Under the pieces are notes generated by a model. That model saw only the letters and a list, made by a program, of their open reading frames with translations, did not search any database and had not been told where the DNA came from. DNA of 64,000 bases, taken from assembly GCA_030849965.1 (NCBI GenBank), contig JAVDKL010000001.1:3144554-3208553 (forward strand), given 5' to 3'. A program made the translations under genes and the position numbers. The DNA comes from Schauerella fraxinea. Its GTDB lineage: Bacteria; Pseudomonadota; Gammaproteobacteria; Burkholderiales; Burkholderiaceae_B. Shown here one piece after another: positions 63,984 to 64,000 of this stretch. Within the stretch, counting starts at the first letter, position 1, and each line of letters starts with the position of its first letter.

Positions 63984-64000
63984 AGCGCCTAGGGTTTGTC

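Overview
The window is high-GC, gene-dense chromosomal DNA with betaproteobacterial (Burkholderiales) character, and Alcaligenaceae (Bordetella/Achromobacter-like) is my best guess. The reasons are four orphan Bug-type solute receptors of the tripartite tricarboxylate family, several class III CoA-transferases, LysR and MarR regulators, and a nicotinate-degradation (nic) locus with a BpsR/NicR-type regulator. I see no tRNA, rRNA, CRISPR, insertion sequence or prophage. The whole window looks like a catabolic region.

Layout. 1-3813: the 3' end of a CoA-transferase, a Bug receptor, an M14-like metallopeptidase and a small secreted protein. 3949-21229: the nic region. A leftward operon (nicE-nicD-nicX-nicF-molybdopterin subunit-AllA-like gene) and a rightward operon (nicC-nicA-nicB) diverge from one 333-base control region. 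Next come a leftward LIV-type ABC importer operon (livK-livHM fusion-livG-livF) and a bpsR/nicR-like MarR gene. A shared motif, roughly GTKTACACTCNATTT, lies in front of both nic operons, livK and bpsR, which ties the importer to nicotinate. 21324-27424: an SDR, a DMT-type permease, an unrecognised 543-aa protein, and an ArsR/MFS divergent pair. 27537-35831: a leftward TRAP transporter operon with DUF2848, amidase and DUF1445 enzymes, preceded by a GlxA-LysR regulator pair. 35937-42891: a spermidine/putrescine-type ABC importer, a proline-racemase-family enzyme and, convergent to them, a BCCT transporter. 42977-56257: three Bug receptors, a LysR gene, two 'double' acyl-CoA dehydrogenases, two class III CoA-transferases, an enoyl-CoA hydratase-like protein and a MaoC-like hydratase, which together look like an acyl-CoA degradation module. 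56355-57548: a HicAB toxin-antitoxin operon with an overlapping third gene of unknown function. 57797-62442: a LysR gene and a leftward GST / CMD-amidohydrolase fusion / CoA-transferase operon. 62670-63889: an ECF sigma factor and its anti-sigma factor.

How the genes work together. Nicotinate would be hydroxylated by NicA, a molybdopterin subunit and a cytochrome-bearing NicB. NicC then gives 2,5-dihydroxypyridine, NicX opens the ring, and NicD, NicF and NicE convert N-formylmaleamate to maleamate, maleate and fumarate. The most unusual point is that the large NicB function appears divided. A complete molybdopterin protein is encoded in the enzyme operon. The cytochrome-fused NicB carries a shortened molybdopterin-like region that has lost the cofactor and active-site motifs. 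Other notable points are protein fusions (LivH-LivM, acyl-CoA dehydrogenase pairs, CMD-amidohydrolase), a proline-racemase-family enzyme with Gly at its second catalytic Cys position, and several tandem-repeat patches at gene ends.
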